From Coffea arabica (Eukaryota; Streptophyta; Magnoliopsida; Gentianales; Rubiaceae), in assembly GCF_036785885.1 (NCBI RefSeq), contig NC_092322.1:11926466-11990465 (forward strand): a stretch of DNA of 64,000 nt, in the 5' to 3' direction. The number at the start of each line of letters is the position of its first letter. Position 1 is the stretch's first letter. This document shows, piece after piece, positions 45,912-58,035 of the stretch. Position numbers and translations under genes: made by a program. The notes under the pieces are model-generated. The model did no database searches. It saw only the letters and a program-made list of their open reading frames with translations, and was not told the DNA's origin.

Positions 45912-47580
45912 GCTACTAGGTTTAATTTCACATATATTAAGTATACTTGATTAGTTGACATCAACAATACTATGTGCCCTAATTAAGTAGGGTTTCAAAT
46001 GTTAAGTTTTTCGAAAAGTATTTAAACACAGAGATGCAATAATTGTAATTATACACAAAATTAGATATAATTTAAGTGATCTAACAAGAGGCACCCGTTA
46101 GAAAAAATTTTTCATGTAGAGGAAAAGAATTTTTATTTTTTTTACAAATATATTGCTATGAGGTTACTCATTACTGCATAAGTTAATTATTTGGCTTGCC
46201 TTTCCATGAAATGGACAAACTTAACATCTAAACTATCCCCACAGAAGAACCCTAAAAGGCGCTAACTTTTGGAGCCTCCTATGAAACTTAAATCCTAAAC
46301 TCACAGACCCCAACAGATCGATGTGAGAAGCGGGACAGGGAAACAAGGAGATTACTACTAAACTCGCTAATGGAATCCACCCCACTTTGATTTTTAACTC
46401 TCGCCCCTGGTTAGTTTTCTTTCCACTGAAATATTTTAGCTTGCCAATGCTACCATATCTGTCAACAAAGTCTCCTTTTTTTTTAATTTCTCAGAAAATA
46501 ATTTGTGCTTCTGTATAATACGAATTTCTAATATAAAACAAAGAAGTTGCAAAAGTAAAAACCATAATCCTACTATCAAAAACCACATGTAGGAGATGAA
46601 GATTACAAATGTTACTTTATTTTTAAGCTAAGTAAGGATCAATATGAATAAACATATTGCATGGCCTACTGCATCATCTCAAAAGAAAATGATGCCAAAG
46701 AAAAAGAGAGTAAGGGTTCAAAAAGTAAAGCAAGTTTTAAATGATAAGGTTTCTTTTTAGCAAAATTTCATGGTATTTGCCCTTTGCCATGTATGGCTTT
46801 ATCAATGTTTTGATAATGCTAATCATGACTTAACAGCATTTATATATACCCGTTTGAATTGCAATTTTTAGAAATTTTTGTAGAAAAATGCATCGTAGTA
46901 ATTTGATGCACATAAGATAAAAAGGTGATTGACAAATGTGTTTACGAAAAGTGCGTAAAAATTTTTCTGCAAAAAAATCGCGATCCAGACAAGGAATACA
47001 GCTACTAAAAGGAAAGAAATAAGAGAGAAAAAGAAATACTAGTAACAGTAGTAATAATCCCTCTCATCTCATGATTCCTTTGATTTTCTTCTCATCATTC
47101 CGCCTAGCATGCTTCTTTGTGAATCGTGATGGTGGTTGCATCCCAATATCTTGTTCCATAATCCATGCTGATTTTGCTAGTCATTTCCCTCATTCACCAA
47201 TCACAACAAAAAAAAAAACAAATCATTCCATGAAATCAAACTGATCAATCCAAAAAAAAAAATTAAATTAAATGAGCCAACAGGGCATTTAGTACATCAC
47301 CTTAATCAAGAAGACTCAGCAAAGGCATGTGAAGTCGATAATAACTCAATGTCAAAAGCTAGGACTGGGAAAGGTAGAACCGTTGACTTAAGAATAATCA
47401 AGAAAACTGCATCAGAATTAAAAAGGCGTTGCGTGATTGTTGCGAATCTTAAAGACAACAAAACTAATAATCTGTGATTAATGTCACCAGTTTCAATTTT
47501 GGGAAGTTGAGATCAATATGGAATTCAGAGCATGTGCATTGCACATGTACTGTTGCAGCATCTCTCTTGGTTTTAATGTA
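45912..47580. other. Intergenic, repeat debris only
   Basis: AT-rich, with no gene recognised. A MITE related to the one at 19985-20120 lies at about 46855-47005. Confidence 0.5.
46855..47005. repeat. MITE related to 19985-20120
   Basis: TTTGAATTGCAATTTTTAG at the start and TTTTTCTGCAAAAAAATCG near the end match the MITE in promoter copy A. The GTAGAAAAATG and AAAAGGTGATTGA phrases are shared as well. Non-coding. Confidence 0.6.
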
Positions 47581-47907
47581 ATTCACTCTTCAATTGGACG
47601 ATGTAGTTAACTTTTAATTTATCTAAAATATCCATTTTTATGTTAATGTACTTTGTTATCGGGAAGTATAAACTATTTTATTCAACACTTGCTATAATTC
47701 ATGTCTTGAATGGTGCAACTTACCAATAATATTGTTATTGTAATTAATGTAAAGGTATAATGATTAATCATACTTCTAATATTAATAATACAAGGATATT
47801 TTTTTAAAAAAAAAATTATGATAGATTTACTCTTTCAATAAAGTTAACTATTTTTTCTTAAACTGTGTGAAATAAAAAAAAAACTATATCAAAGTGGAAC
47901 GGAATGA
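47581..47907. repeat. Degenerate Stowaway-like MITE
   Basis: The right end, ATCAAAGTGGAACGGAATGAG then TA, is a good Stowaway end. The left end (ATTCACTCTTCAATTGGACG after TA) is diverged. Inner TTCTTAAACTGTGTGAAAT matches the sub-terminal Stowaway sequence seen at 58690-58740. Non-coding, about 327 bp. Confidence 0.5.
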
Positions 47908-49303
47908 GTAAATATTTTTCTTTGTCAACGTGTCATTAGTTTATAGAGAAAAAAAATTTCAATATGGAAAATGAGCTGGATGTGGTCATATTGCCACATT
48001 TGGATTCGACAAGTGACAAGATTTTCCCATAAACGTAAGCTGTAACAATATTCAAAAATTCATCTAACCACACCGAGGACGAATTCGAGGGGCCTAAACA
48101 CTTTTCAGACCTGGGATTTGCTGGATTGAAAAAACTGGGTTTGACAAGCTGGTCCAAGGGGTGGTTGAGTATCATCTGGTCCAAGGGGTGGTTGAGTATC
48201 ATCAAGTTCAGACGTAAATTCCCAATCTGCTCAGCCCATGGATTTACACGCAAATGTGGCTGGCCCAAATTGACAATGAACAATTTGCTTGCATCCATAA
48301 AACGTTTTTTTTTTTTTTTTGTTTTAGATATAATCTTATAGATACTTAAAATATATGTACTAGTAGGTGTCAATACATGTCACTTAATTTTATTTAAAAT
48401 TCTTGCATACATGACATGCATATATACTCGTTAGTGTGTACATTCTTATTGTATATAAGATTAATGATTTTTTAATTATTTATATTTTGAAACGAACTTA
48501 AGATTGTATATGTCTACCTCATTATAAATGTTTATAATTTTTTCTAAGTTAGAGACCAAGTAACTTAAATGTTTTCATATGTAAACTTCAATCTTTAACT
48601 TAATCTATCAAGTGGTAAATTTTGCTTAAAGTTAGTTCAATTAATAGACTCATCAATTCATGAGAAATACTTTATCAATCAAGGTGAAATTGAAAAACAA
48701 GTAATTTGGACCGTACTTCAGCCTTAACAGGGAATTAGAAACATGCGCCCAATCAAACAATTAGACATTACATTCTAAAGTAAATTATGTAAATGACAAG
48801 TACAAGAAGTTAGAAGTTTCGAATTCAAATTTATCTATCCTCCCCCTGTTTCTTAAGTTCAACTCCTCCTCTGTTCGAAAAAAAAATTGAAGCATACTAT
48901 TGCAAGAAATTCAATTCACTTTTACAAGTTCAAGTGGCAAAAGTAAAATATTATTGATTTGTCTAACCGACCTGAAAAATTGGAGCAGCATATCACAATT
49001 CATATAGCCCCCAACAAGAAGTTCAGCTGGTAATCACATGCAATAGTAGTATCCCTTAGGTTGCCAGTTCCAACCTGTTGTGTTAAAATTGTTTTGCATT
49101 CTTGGGTGGGACTTTGTATAGTCGCAAGGGATTAGTCTGGCAAAGTTGGGACACCTGCATTGACCAAAAGGAAAAAAAATAAGAGAAAACATCACATTTT
49201 CATTTCAGCTGTTTCAAATTCGTCTAACTATAGTGGATAGTCCTATGCTCGTATTGGCACTCGTGTACCTATGTCAGTTCTTTAACCTGTGCATAAATTT
49301 CCT
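47908..49303. other. Intergenic with one exact short tandem duplication
   Basis: No gene recognised. CTGGTCCAAGGGGTGGTTGA plus GTATCAT (27 bp) occurs twice in direct succession at 48150-48203. ORFs on both strands over this stretch are uninformative. Confidence 0.5.
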
Positions 49304-49349
49304 GCGGTAATTTTAGAAACCTTATTGGGAGGTTTCTAAAATTATCCCT
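49304..49349. repeat. Collapsed TIR element (two inverted ends abutting)
   Basis: GGTAATTTTAGAAACCT, seven bases, then AGGTTTCTAAAATTATCCC. These are the two ends of the family seen in full at 53820-54448 and 55555-58035, here almost touching and forming a hairpin. Confidence 0.6.
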
Positions 49350-49458
49350 AAGTTTCCATATTGGGAGTTGGCTGCCAAATTCATTCCACAAGCCGTGCCG
49401 CTGATGAAGGTATCTGTCTATTTGGCAAATTTGGCAAATGTCGATGACATATCCACGA

Positions 49459-49695
49459 TCCACCAGCAAAGGCTGGTGGCCACCACCTAACTTGGTGGGA
49501 ACCCTTGCCTCCTACCAAAATACCACATTTAAGTGATTTGCTTCAAAAAATTCAGGCGGATGTGTTGTGCACCCGTTTGATCCGGTGGTAGTTCAATCCC
49601 TTCCGAGTTATTCTTGGGCCTCCTTAGGTCCGCTCCTCCCCCTTAGTGTAGAATAGATTAGGTTATACAACTGTTATCGTTTCCGAAAAAAAAAA
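49459..49695 (+). mobile_element. SINE-like retroposon copy 2
   Basis: 237 bp ending in an A-run, flanked by a perfect 16-bp duplication GATGACATATCCACGA (49443-49458 and 49696-49711). The 3' two-thirds match copy 1 at 26638-26820, including GATCCGGTGGTAGTTCAATC (B-box-like) and CCCTTAGTGTAGAATAGATT. The first ~55 bp (CACCAGCAAAGGCTGGTGGC...) are absent from copy 1. Confidence 0.8.
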
Positions 49696-50007
49696 GATGA
49701 CATATCCACGAACCAAATAAATAATAAGGAAACTTGCTTATTGTAATAATCTGTCGATCAGGAGTCGCTTTTATTTCTCTTGGACCTTTCCTCGAAAAAG
49801 AAAAAAAAAATCTCTTGCACCTGTGGCTTTTGTTTGTTCTCGGAGGAGTTTGGAGAAATTTTAATTGAACTTGTGAAACAAATGTGCATGTGATACAAAA
49901 AAAAAGATGAATTAAAATATGTTTGAAAAGAGCCTCCAACAGCAATTTAATTAATTAATGGATGGAATTTTTTTTTTATTCAGAGGGAAAGAGGGCAGAT
50001 AACAGCA

Positions 50008-50190
50008 TGTGTTTGGATACAAAAATTATCTTAAATATTATTTTAATTGTATCATTAACACAAATTTTAACTCTTTTTTATATTTGTAACAATTTGTTTT
50101 ATTTCACATATATCACATTATAAAAAGTACTATAATAATTATATCAAATAATATTTAAAATAATAACTCCACTCTTGTCCAAACACTCCC
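50008..50190. repeat. MITE, GTGTTTGGATA / TTGTCCAAACACTC ends
   Basis: About 180 bp of AT-rich sequence with inverted ends and an inner CACATATATCACATTATAAA AGTACTATA phrase related to the MITE at 43350-43511. Non-coding. Confidence 0.55.
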
Positions 50191-50480
50191 GTAATTTTTT
50201 TCCTTCATTGAAAGACTGAGAATTGAAAAACTTTTAATCACCGAACTACGCTTGATTATCAACAACGAGACTATTTGGATTGCAATTTTTGTGCAAATTT
50301 TTTGTGGAGTTTCTAGAGAATATTTCTTCAACACATTTTTTAACTTCCACATATTTTTTTAAATTACCTTTTATCTCATGTCATATGATACTACATCTCA
50401 AAAAAAGAAAAAAAAAAGAGTGCTGTTCTGCAAAAACTCTGAAAAAAATTAAAAAAAAAAAAGTTTTGCCATCCAAAGTG

Positions 50481-50888
50481 ATGTCTGGGCATGGTAGCTT
50501 CAAACAGGTAAAGTCTGCAAGAGAGGTTAAACTTCCCCTCTGGACCCTTGACTTTGTACCATTAATCATGAAAGGTTTCAATTTACTTGTTAAATCACTC
50601 AACAAAGACAAAGGAGCCCATATGATTCCAGTAGCTAAAGCACTAGACAGAATGACCAATTATCTTGACAACATCCTAATTGATTTCTCACCTTTTTCAA
50701 CTTTTTACCATCCCCCCTCTTATCATCAGCTAAGATCATCATCATTATTGATTTCCCACAACTACTCTTCTGCTGAATGGTCATTTCTTGGACTGTTTAG
50801 AAGAAGACCTTTTTCTTGGGATGCATTTCCCTTTCAAAGCTTTCTCTCTTCTCTCTTCCTCGGTTGCTTCTGCATCCTCTATTGCTGA
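50481..50888 (+). CDS. Hypothetical protein, unrecognised
   Basis: 135-codon open frame starting MSGHGSFKQVKSAREVKLPL. The first ~65 residues (VPLIMKGFNLLVKSLNKDKG, MIPVAKALDRMTNYLDNILI) have balanced protein-like composition, helical and lysine-rich; the remainder is Ser/Phe/Pro-rich and less convincing. An overlapping frame (50788-50985) also has protein-like composition, so a splice or frame change near 50790 is possible. I do not recognise a family. It may be a real small gene, part of a larger spliced gene, or chance. Confidence 0.3.
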   Translation: MSGHGSFKQVKSAREVKLPLWTLDFVPLIMKGFNLLVKSLNKDKGAHMIPVAKALDRMTNYLDNILIDFSPFSTFYHPPSYHQLRSSSLLISHNYSSAEWSFLGLFRRRPFSWDAFPFQSFLSSLFLGCFCILYC

Positions 50889-51622
50889 TCTCGAGCTCCT
50901 GCACAACAATAATTACAATACAAGTGAATTTAATAATAATAAAATGCTACTTAAAGCTTCATCAGGTTGCATGTACGAGCAGTGAGTTGAATTTCTTGAA
51001 TGTTTTTTTCCGATCGAGCAAGTTATTACCAAGAGGCTGGTTCATCATAAGTTATTGACTATGACTATGGGTACTCACTGACGAAAACGACCACCTTGGT
51101 TACACAGATCTGTTGTGCTCTGCAAGCCAATCAGTCCTCGAGTTGACAAACATTAGTCAACCGGATGACATCATTTTGTCTTTTAGTAAAAGTTAATTTC
51201 TTCATATTTAAACAAAAACAGATCATCTAAAATTCGGAAAAAAATTACAAAAAAAAAAAAATTAGATCATTCATTAGATAGTAGTCTGAAGTGGAAATCT
51301 GTCAATTAATTCAAGAAAATTATACAAGAAGAGAAGGCTCCAGACTAAAATACTCTAATTAATTTCATCTAGAGTACTAAAATTTTAACACTTACAAGGT
51401 TCTCATTTTAATTTTCTTCCCTACCTAAACCAAAAAGAAGGTTCTCTAATTTACATCTAGACTAATAAAATTTTATAAGGTTCTAATTAAGACATGATTA
51501 GTTTCGTTTAACTTTGGAAAATAAATTCAATCCATTATCATTGCTATTATTATTTTATGTTTATGGCTTTGAAAAAATTTGACTAATTATGAGGCCAAAG
51601 AACCAAAAAACAAGCTTTAGGA
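50889..51622. other. Spacer, 3' flank of SOSEKI gene
   Basis: AT-rich with A-runs. It should hold the SOSEKI 3' UTR. No other feature recognised. Confidence 0.5.
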
Positions 51623-53530
51623 CTACAGTCCATAGACCAACCTTTCCTCATTATAGGAAGATGATTTCTTCAAGCTTGAGGGTTCAACCTGAGCCCTGTC
51701 ATCGGTAGCCATTGATTCAACAATGCTCCCACTGAAATACTCTTTCTCCTCAGCCTGCAAATTCCCAAACCTCGGATTCTCAGACATGTACTTTATCTCA
51801 TCCTCCTCCTCCATAGCCGCCGCCGCCTTATACCCCGCCGCAGCACTTTTGCACAACACCCCTTTATGCAGATCACTACAGTTACTCCTCCTAGCCCCAG
51901 CAGGGGTCGCCGCCGTAGTAGTTGTCGCCGGTGGTGGTTGTTGCAGCTGCTTCAAATCAGGCACATTTTTGCCATTAGTATTGCCCCTAAAAGAGAGCGA
52001 CCCCCCGCATGCAATGAGCTGAAAAAGCATGGAGTTCCGGCTCAGTAACGGCTCATTTCCAACCGGGTCGCCGTCCTCGAACCTCTTGGACGTGTTGCTG
52101 GTCTCGTTCATGGCTTTATCCGAAAGACTCGACGACGTCGTCGACGGTGGAGATTCATTTTCTAAGATGAATTCAGACCTAGGGTTTTTCATAGTTTCTT
52201 GAGATTCTTGCTTTTGCTTCTTTTGTTCTTGTTTTTGAGGTCGTTGATGGTGGAGTTGGTGGTGGTGTATTTCGTCGGTGGAGACGCCGCGGGAGCATCG
52301 AGAATACTGAGGTGTAGTTGAGGTGGTATAGCAGCTACTCTTTTCTTCATATTCTTCTTCTTGATCCAACTCTTCTTCTTCTACTTGATCAGCTTCATTT
52401 TGATCATTATCCTCGTATTCATTGTTGTGATGATGAACATGGCCTAGTGATCTGCGTTTGGGATGGAAGTTTGTGATTTCTACAACTCCCGGCCTTTGTT
52501 GCACGTTCCCAAGAGGAAGTTGCTGATTCTGTTGTGTGCTACTGCCAACTCGAAGTTGTTGAAATTTTTCTGATGAAGAAAGTTACCAGGTTCATTGGAA
52601 ACATACACAAAATTAAACAGATTATATAGTGTAAACTAATCCATTCATGATAAAAAAAAATTAAAAAGGGGACAAACATATATAGAAAAGATTAATAAAA
52701 AGAAAAAAAATGTTAAGTGTGGTTAAGCAAAAAAAAGTTAGAAGTCAGGTAATTAACTCACCTGTGCAACCATCACTGACTATTTCGGACCCTTTGAGTA
52801 CATATTCTGCTCCTTCTGATGGATAGATGATATCATTCTCAGCCAGGTCATTCCACACATAACCATTTTTGTAGCTCCTATGAGAAATAATTCTCACATA
52901 TTAATTTCTTTTTTTGGGTTGCAAAGTTAAGAGCACAAGGTACAAATAAATACTACATAAAGCACTTGAATCTTTTTTAAGTGCATACTGTATTCAGAAC
53001 TTGTAAATGGTTAATGTGCAAAAGTGCCCAATTAGATCATAAATAGTTAAAATCACTATTCAAGATTATGAATCTTAGGCCTAGTGAAAATTCGGGAAAG
53101 AGGAATTAAGTACCTTTTGCAAGACCAAGAATACAACGAGGGCATGGCTTTGCCTCTAAGAAGTGTGAGCCGATCAATGACATCTACACATTATTTAACA
53201 AGTTAGTAAAAAGAAGTTCCAAATACCAAAAGGGCTTCCCTATGGAACCTCAAGAATCAAGATTTTGCTGTCCTTAACACGAATTTGCAGCTGTATATAT
53301 CGCCGATCAAGAACAGATTGTGGATTAGTACCTTTCAGGCGAAGTTGTTGATTAGCAAGATGAGTAACTTCCAAATAATGAGGGTGCTCAAGCTGGCCAT
53401 TTCTGGTGAGGTAATAAACAACTTGAACTTTTTTGAAAGCAGGTCTTATCAACCTGGACTGTGTGCATATCTTCACCCTTTCAGGACTCATATCTCTGCT
53501 TCTTCTTCCTCGAACCTCCATTTTTCTCAC
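51623..53530 (-). CDS. SOK: SOSEKI (DUF966) polarity protein, 4 exons
   Basis: Plant SOSEKI proteins polymerise through an N-terminal DIX-like domain and localise to cell edges as polarity markers. Exons on the minus strand: 53332-53530, 53114-53183, 52762-52877, 51623-52569. Phases agree, giving about 443 residues. The DIX-like region reads [20 protein letters not shown], then [20 protein letters not shown] and [35 protein letters not shown]. The large last exon is low-complexity (acidic, His-, Gln- and Lys-rich). It contains [20 protein letters not shown], a conserved SOSEKI block, and ends [13 protein letters not shown]. Start at 53530; the second Met (MEVRG) at 53521 is also possible. Confidence 0.92.
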
Positions 53531-53819
53531 TTACAGTTTCTGATGTTTCTCGTTTTTCCCTTTTCCCCTCCTTTTTTCTGTTCTTGAAAACGAGTACTTA
53601 ACTAACCCGGGCTACCCCCATTTATGATTGACCTCTCATCACACGACCAAAAAGAAGAAACGCAGAAAGGGACAAAGAAAGTAACAAGGCCTCGAACGGT
53701 GCGGTGCACTAATGTATAGAAACAGAAAAAAACTCACCCTTCGGATTCTCGATAAAGGCGCATACTATCTACTAATACATGGTTATGGCCCTATTAGGCT
53801 ATTAGACGGATAGAAAAAG
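53531..53819. promoter_or_regulatory. SOSEKI 5' flank
   Basis: Short interval between the SOSEKI start and a Mutator-like element. It contains a pyrimidine-rich stretch at 53535-53590 next to the start codon. No specific site is claimed. Confidence 0.4.
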
Positions 53820-54448
53820 GGCATAATTTCGGAAACCTCGCCTGAGTTTCTTGACAATTTCACTGAGCTCCCTTGAGGTTTAAAAAATTATAAATACCTC
53901 CCTTATTATTTAAAATAATAATTTTACTCTTAAATATTTTAATGAAATTCCATTATTTGGTATGCTTATACTTAGAATGAATTTTAAAATTATTTTTTCA
54001 TTCTTTTTTTTTTTTTTTAAAAAAAATTTTCACCAATAAAACTATAAAACTATCACTATTGCTTCTAGTTTCTTTTGTAGCTAAATGTCGAACTAGTGAT
54101 TTTTTGACGAGTAAATTTTATATGTAATCCAATGCTTTTGCTGATCTTTGGTTTCTATTTTTTGGTACTAACTAAACAATAAATAAATAAAAAGACCCAA
54201 AATCATTACCAAATTATGATAATCGTCAAAAAATTAGATAATCTTAAAATTTTGTAGAAAAATAAATTAAAAACTCATTATACAATGGCATTTTTTGGTA
54301 TTCATTTAAAAAATTGACCAAGTCAATATTATTTTAAGATTTTGTTATTAAAACTATCAAATTAAGAGAGATAAGTGTAGTTTTTTAAATTTTATGGGAG
54401 CTCAGTGAAATTATCAAAAATTTTAGGGGAGGTTTCTGAAATTATCCC
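53820..54448. mobile_element. Mutator-like MITE with long inverted ends
   Basis: 629 bp. The left end GGCATAATTTCGGAAACCTC and the right end GGTTTCTGAAATTATCCC are inverted, and the similarity continues inward through TTTCACTGAGCTCCC, giving arms of about 60 bp. It is flanked by TAGAAAAAG (53811-53819) and TAGAAAAGG (54449-54457), a 9-bp duplication with one difference. No coding capacity. It lies about 0.3 kb upstream of the SOSEKI start. Confidence 0.7.
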
Positions 54449-55554
54449 TAGAAAAGGAATAAAAATGTGAGATCCATGTCATTGTGAGTAGTGATATTTT
54501 TCTTACCGTTTTGGTATCGTCTGGATGTGGATTAATTCCTTAGTCCTTTATGATGAATTTAACGAGTTCTTTCTGAAATCAGGTAAGTATCGTATTTGGA
54601 GAAACATTTTAGATTAAATTATTAAAGTATTTTTTTGGATATGATATATGTTATGTAAATATATAATTGAAAAGATAAAGGTGAATCGATCTACGACTCT
54701 GGAGGCATGTGGTGACTAAAAGCAATTTAATCCAAACTTTTTTATTACAAAAAAACAAAGATAATTGAAAATCATTTCTAGACGCATTCAAACAAAAATT
54801 TCAAATAAAATGCTGCTATTTTGCTATTGAAACAAATGTAACTTATTATTGCATTCTGGTCATCGTAAAGTTGGTATCTTATCTTTATGTTTTCGGACAC
54901 TGTTCAGCTGAGTTAGAACCAAAAGAAATTAAACATTGAAGATGAGATAGGAGATTAAATAAGAGAAAATGTGCATGAAAATCAATATCCTAAAACAAAA
55001 ATCACTCTACTCTAAAACATACAGGACAATAACTGTTACCACTATTCGAATTAAAATCAAGTCCACCGGTAATTGGCTTTTTATGTAATTGATGGAGGCT
55101 AGAGTACACCATTTGGTCTTCTTTGAACAAAAAAAAAAAATCCTGCAACAGTCGTAACTTCTCTTTCAAACTTAAATCCAACAGTAGTAAGAATAGTAAC
55201 TGCTGGATGGACCTTTGGTTGGTGGATCTGGTGTTGAACTGTATTGGAACATGGCATGAATCAGATGTCTTTGGAACCAATTTTAGGACAAAAACGTTTT
55301 CCCCTCTGAAGTCTGAGAAGTTAAAGCGTTTTACTCCCATTAATTCCACTGGCATTGCTTTTCTGAGATATTTCTCGATCGTCTTCAACTCTGCATGTCG
55401 GATTGAAAGTATAATACTGCAGAGGCCAGACTTCCAAAAATAGTGCAAATTTTGGGGTTTTGTTTTGTTTCACGTCACCTTTTTGCCAGAGGGGTCGGCA
55501 GCCACTGGAGAAAACCACAACTGAAGCATCAAAGTCAATGGAGAAAAAAAGCAA
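54449..55554. other. Intergenic with an unrecognised ORF
   Basis: A 148-codon minus-strand frame (55002-55448) has moderately protein-like composition but no family resemblance and contains an A/T homopolymer-encoded FFFLF stretch. It is not called as a gene. Confidence 0.4.
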
Positions 55555-58035
55555 GGGATAATTACAGAAACCACCTTTGAGGTTTCTAACACTAACACTC
55601 ACCTCTCCTGTAGTTTCTAAAATTGCACTAACCTCGCCTAGGAGGAAATTGGACCTATTACTAACAATAAATTGTATGATTTTACTTTTATATCCTAACT
55701 AATTGCAAAAACTTAATGAACAAATTTTAGAAAAGAAAATTTATTGTTTGTTAACAAATTGAGTGAATAATTAAACTAGGTTACCTGTGAGTTTTAGCAT
55801 CATTAACTATTGTAAGCAAAACTTAAGATTGGTATCAATTGAGGGGAGAAAACGATGTACATGTTTCCATATTATGTTTTTCAAATCAATCATTTTATTT
55901 CTAATTTTATACAACTGCACAGATAAAGGCAAGTAAGCAATTCTAAAGGAAAAGGTTCTACTAAAATAAGTATAAAAAGAAGGAGAAATCGTTCAAAACG
56001 TCCCTCGTATTTTACAAGATAATTTTTTTTATTCCTTATTTTTAAAAGTGTAATTTTACATCCCTTACAAATTCAAATTGATCAAATTTGGTCCCTACCT
56101 AGGTTTCTGATTAGTTTTTTTATCGGAATTCACCACGTGCCTTGCACGTGATCATATTTTAAGGGCAAAATTATCAAATCAAATTTTATATAATTCGATT
56201 TATAATCCCTCACATTTCATAAAATAAAATTTTTCGTCTCTTACATTTCACAAAATGAATTTTTTCATCCTTCACATTTTTTAAAATGAATTTTTTCATC
56301 TTTTATTGATCATTTGTGTGAATAATTTTTTTAAATCCACGTATATATTTATTTGATTTCAATTGAACAGTACGAATAGCATGTGAAATCAAATAGAGAT
56401 ATATTACATACTATTCGTACTGCTCAAGTGAAATCAAATAGATATATACATGGGTTTAAAAAAATTGTTAGTTTTTCACTTATATTAATTTTCTTTTACT
56501 CAAAATTTGAAAATAAAGAAGACATTTAATCCTAAATATTATCGAGTGTTTTATGTTGAATTAAATTTGGACAAAAAAATAAACAAGAAAAGTATGACAA
56601 AAGGAAATAAGTGATTGGCATTTTCAAATTTTAAGACAATCACAAGGCAAGTAATTCAACTATTGGTCTTAAAAGTGTCAAGTAGAAATTTCATATTTAA
56701 ACTGAAATTTGTTAGTACAATTATAGAATTCGAGTTAGGATCCATTAATTAGATGAACTTATTATACAATTCAATAAATAAATTATTATCAAAAGAGAAA
56801 TGTCACAAATATTGAATAGCATATGTATAACTACAATTAGCATGTTTAGATGAAATCCAATAGAGATAAATTATGTGTTATTTGTAATGTTCAGATAAAA
56901 TCAAATATACATATACGTGGGTTTATAGAAAAAAAGTTATTCATACACATGATTAATGAGGAATGAAAAAATTCATTTTGAAAAATGTAAGGGATGGAAA
57001 ATTTCATTTTTTGAAATGTGAGGAGCGAAACAATTCATTTTGTAAAATATTAGGGACCAAAAAATTCATTTATGAAATGTGAGGAACTATGAATCAAATT
57101 ATGTATAAATTTGATTTGATAATTTTGCTCTTACAAAATGATCACTTGCAAGTCACGTGGTGGATTCCGGCAAAAAGTTAGTCAAAAACCTAGGTAGGAA
57201 CCAAATTTGGTCAATTTAAATTTATAAGGAACGTAAAATTATACTTTTAAAAGTGAGAGACGAAAAAAGTCATCTTGTAAAATGTGAGGGACATTTTGAA
57301 CGATTTTCCATAAAAAGAACTTGCACAAATGTATTTATTCAAGTCATTTCTATTTCAAAATCTCCTCTAATTCAGCCCATTACTACTTTTTTAATTGCTA
57401 CATCTCTTTCCAACAATACAGTTATAACTCTGTAATATGGAATTATCAACAGCAATAGTTTTAGAACGTGGTATTAATGCATTTATTGTAGTTTTTAATT
57501 ATTAAAGACAACTTTATATTATTAGCATACACTTCTAATTACTTGTAACTAGACTTATCTCATACTCAGTAAAGTTTGCTGTTAATTAGTTGATTGTTTA
57601 GTGATATATATATATTGTATATGATTAGTTCTGACAATATAAGCAGTTGTATTACCCCCACAAATAGCTATTCACACTACTAATAAAGAGTTTTAAAAGC
57701 GACGTGTATTCTGTATAAATTTTGCTGCAAGAACCTGGATATATAGTCATTTAACAAGTCGTTAGTAACATCTCTTGAATTTTACTAATTTTTAATAGCT
57801 TTTTATAATTTGTCATTCCTCTATTAATACAATTTGGCAAGCAATATGAAGGGCAAATTTGGTACAAATTTCACATCTCACTCCTTAAAAAAATTTTTTA
57901 ATGGTAACTTTTCTGGCATGGACTGAATCTACAACACAATCCTTAAGTTTAAGGGTGGCAAGTGCTATTTTCTAAACCATAAGGGAGGTGAGTTTTAGTG
58001 TCAGAAACCTCAGGGGAGGTTTATGCAATTTTCCC
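55555..58035. mobile_element. TIR element of the GGGATAATT...AAACC family, host to a nested MULE
   Basis: The left end GGGATAATTACAGAAACC and right end GGTTTATGCAATTTTCCC are inverted, and the similarity continues inward (GAGGTTTCTAACACTAA against TTAGTGTCAGAAACCTC) for about 90 bp. Flanking bases AAAAAGCAA and TAAAAACAA are only partly alike, so a target duplication is unsure. It has no gene and a 1.3-kb MULE inside (55982-57309); without that it would be about 1.15 kb. Confidence 0.65.
55982..57309. mobile_element. Mutator-like non-autonomous element with ~210-bp TIRs, nested
   Basis: 1328 bp. The left end GGAGAAATCGTTCAAAACGT and right end CATTTTGAACGATTTTCC begin inverted arms that extend about 200 bp, to CACGTGCCTTGCACGTGATC on the left and its diverged complement on the right. 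The direct flank ATAAAAAGAA occurs on both sides (55972-55981 and 57310-57319), a 9-10-bp duplication typical of Mutator-like elements. The centre repeats blocks such as CTATTCGTACTG and GTGTGAATAA on both strands. No coding capacity. Confidence 0.85.

Noticed and set aside
51723-52048. Plus-strand frames of 60-99 codons
   Set aside because: Antisense shadows of the low-complexity last exon of the SOSEKI gene.
55002-55448. 148-codon minus-strand frame, and its 106-codon plus-strand partner
   Set aside because: Frames open on both strands over the same DNA with a homopolymer-derived stretch and no recognisable family; no convincing splice context.
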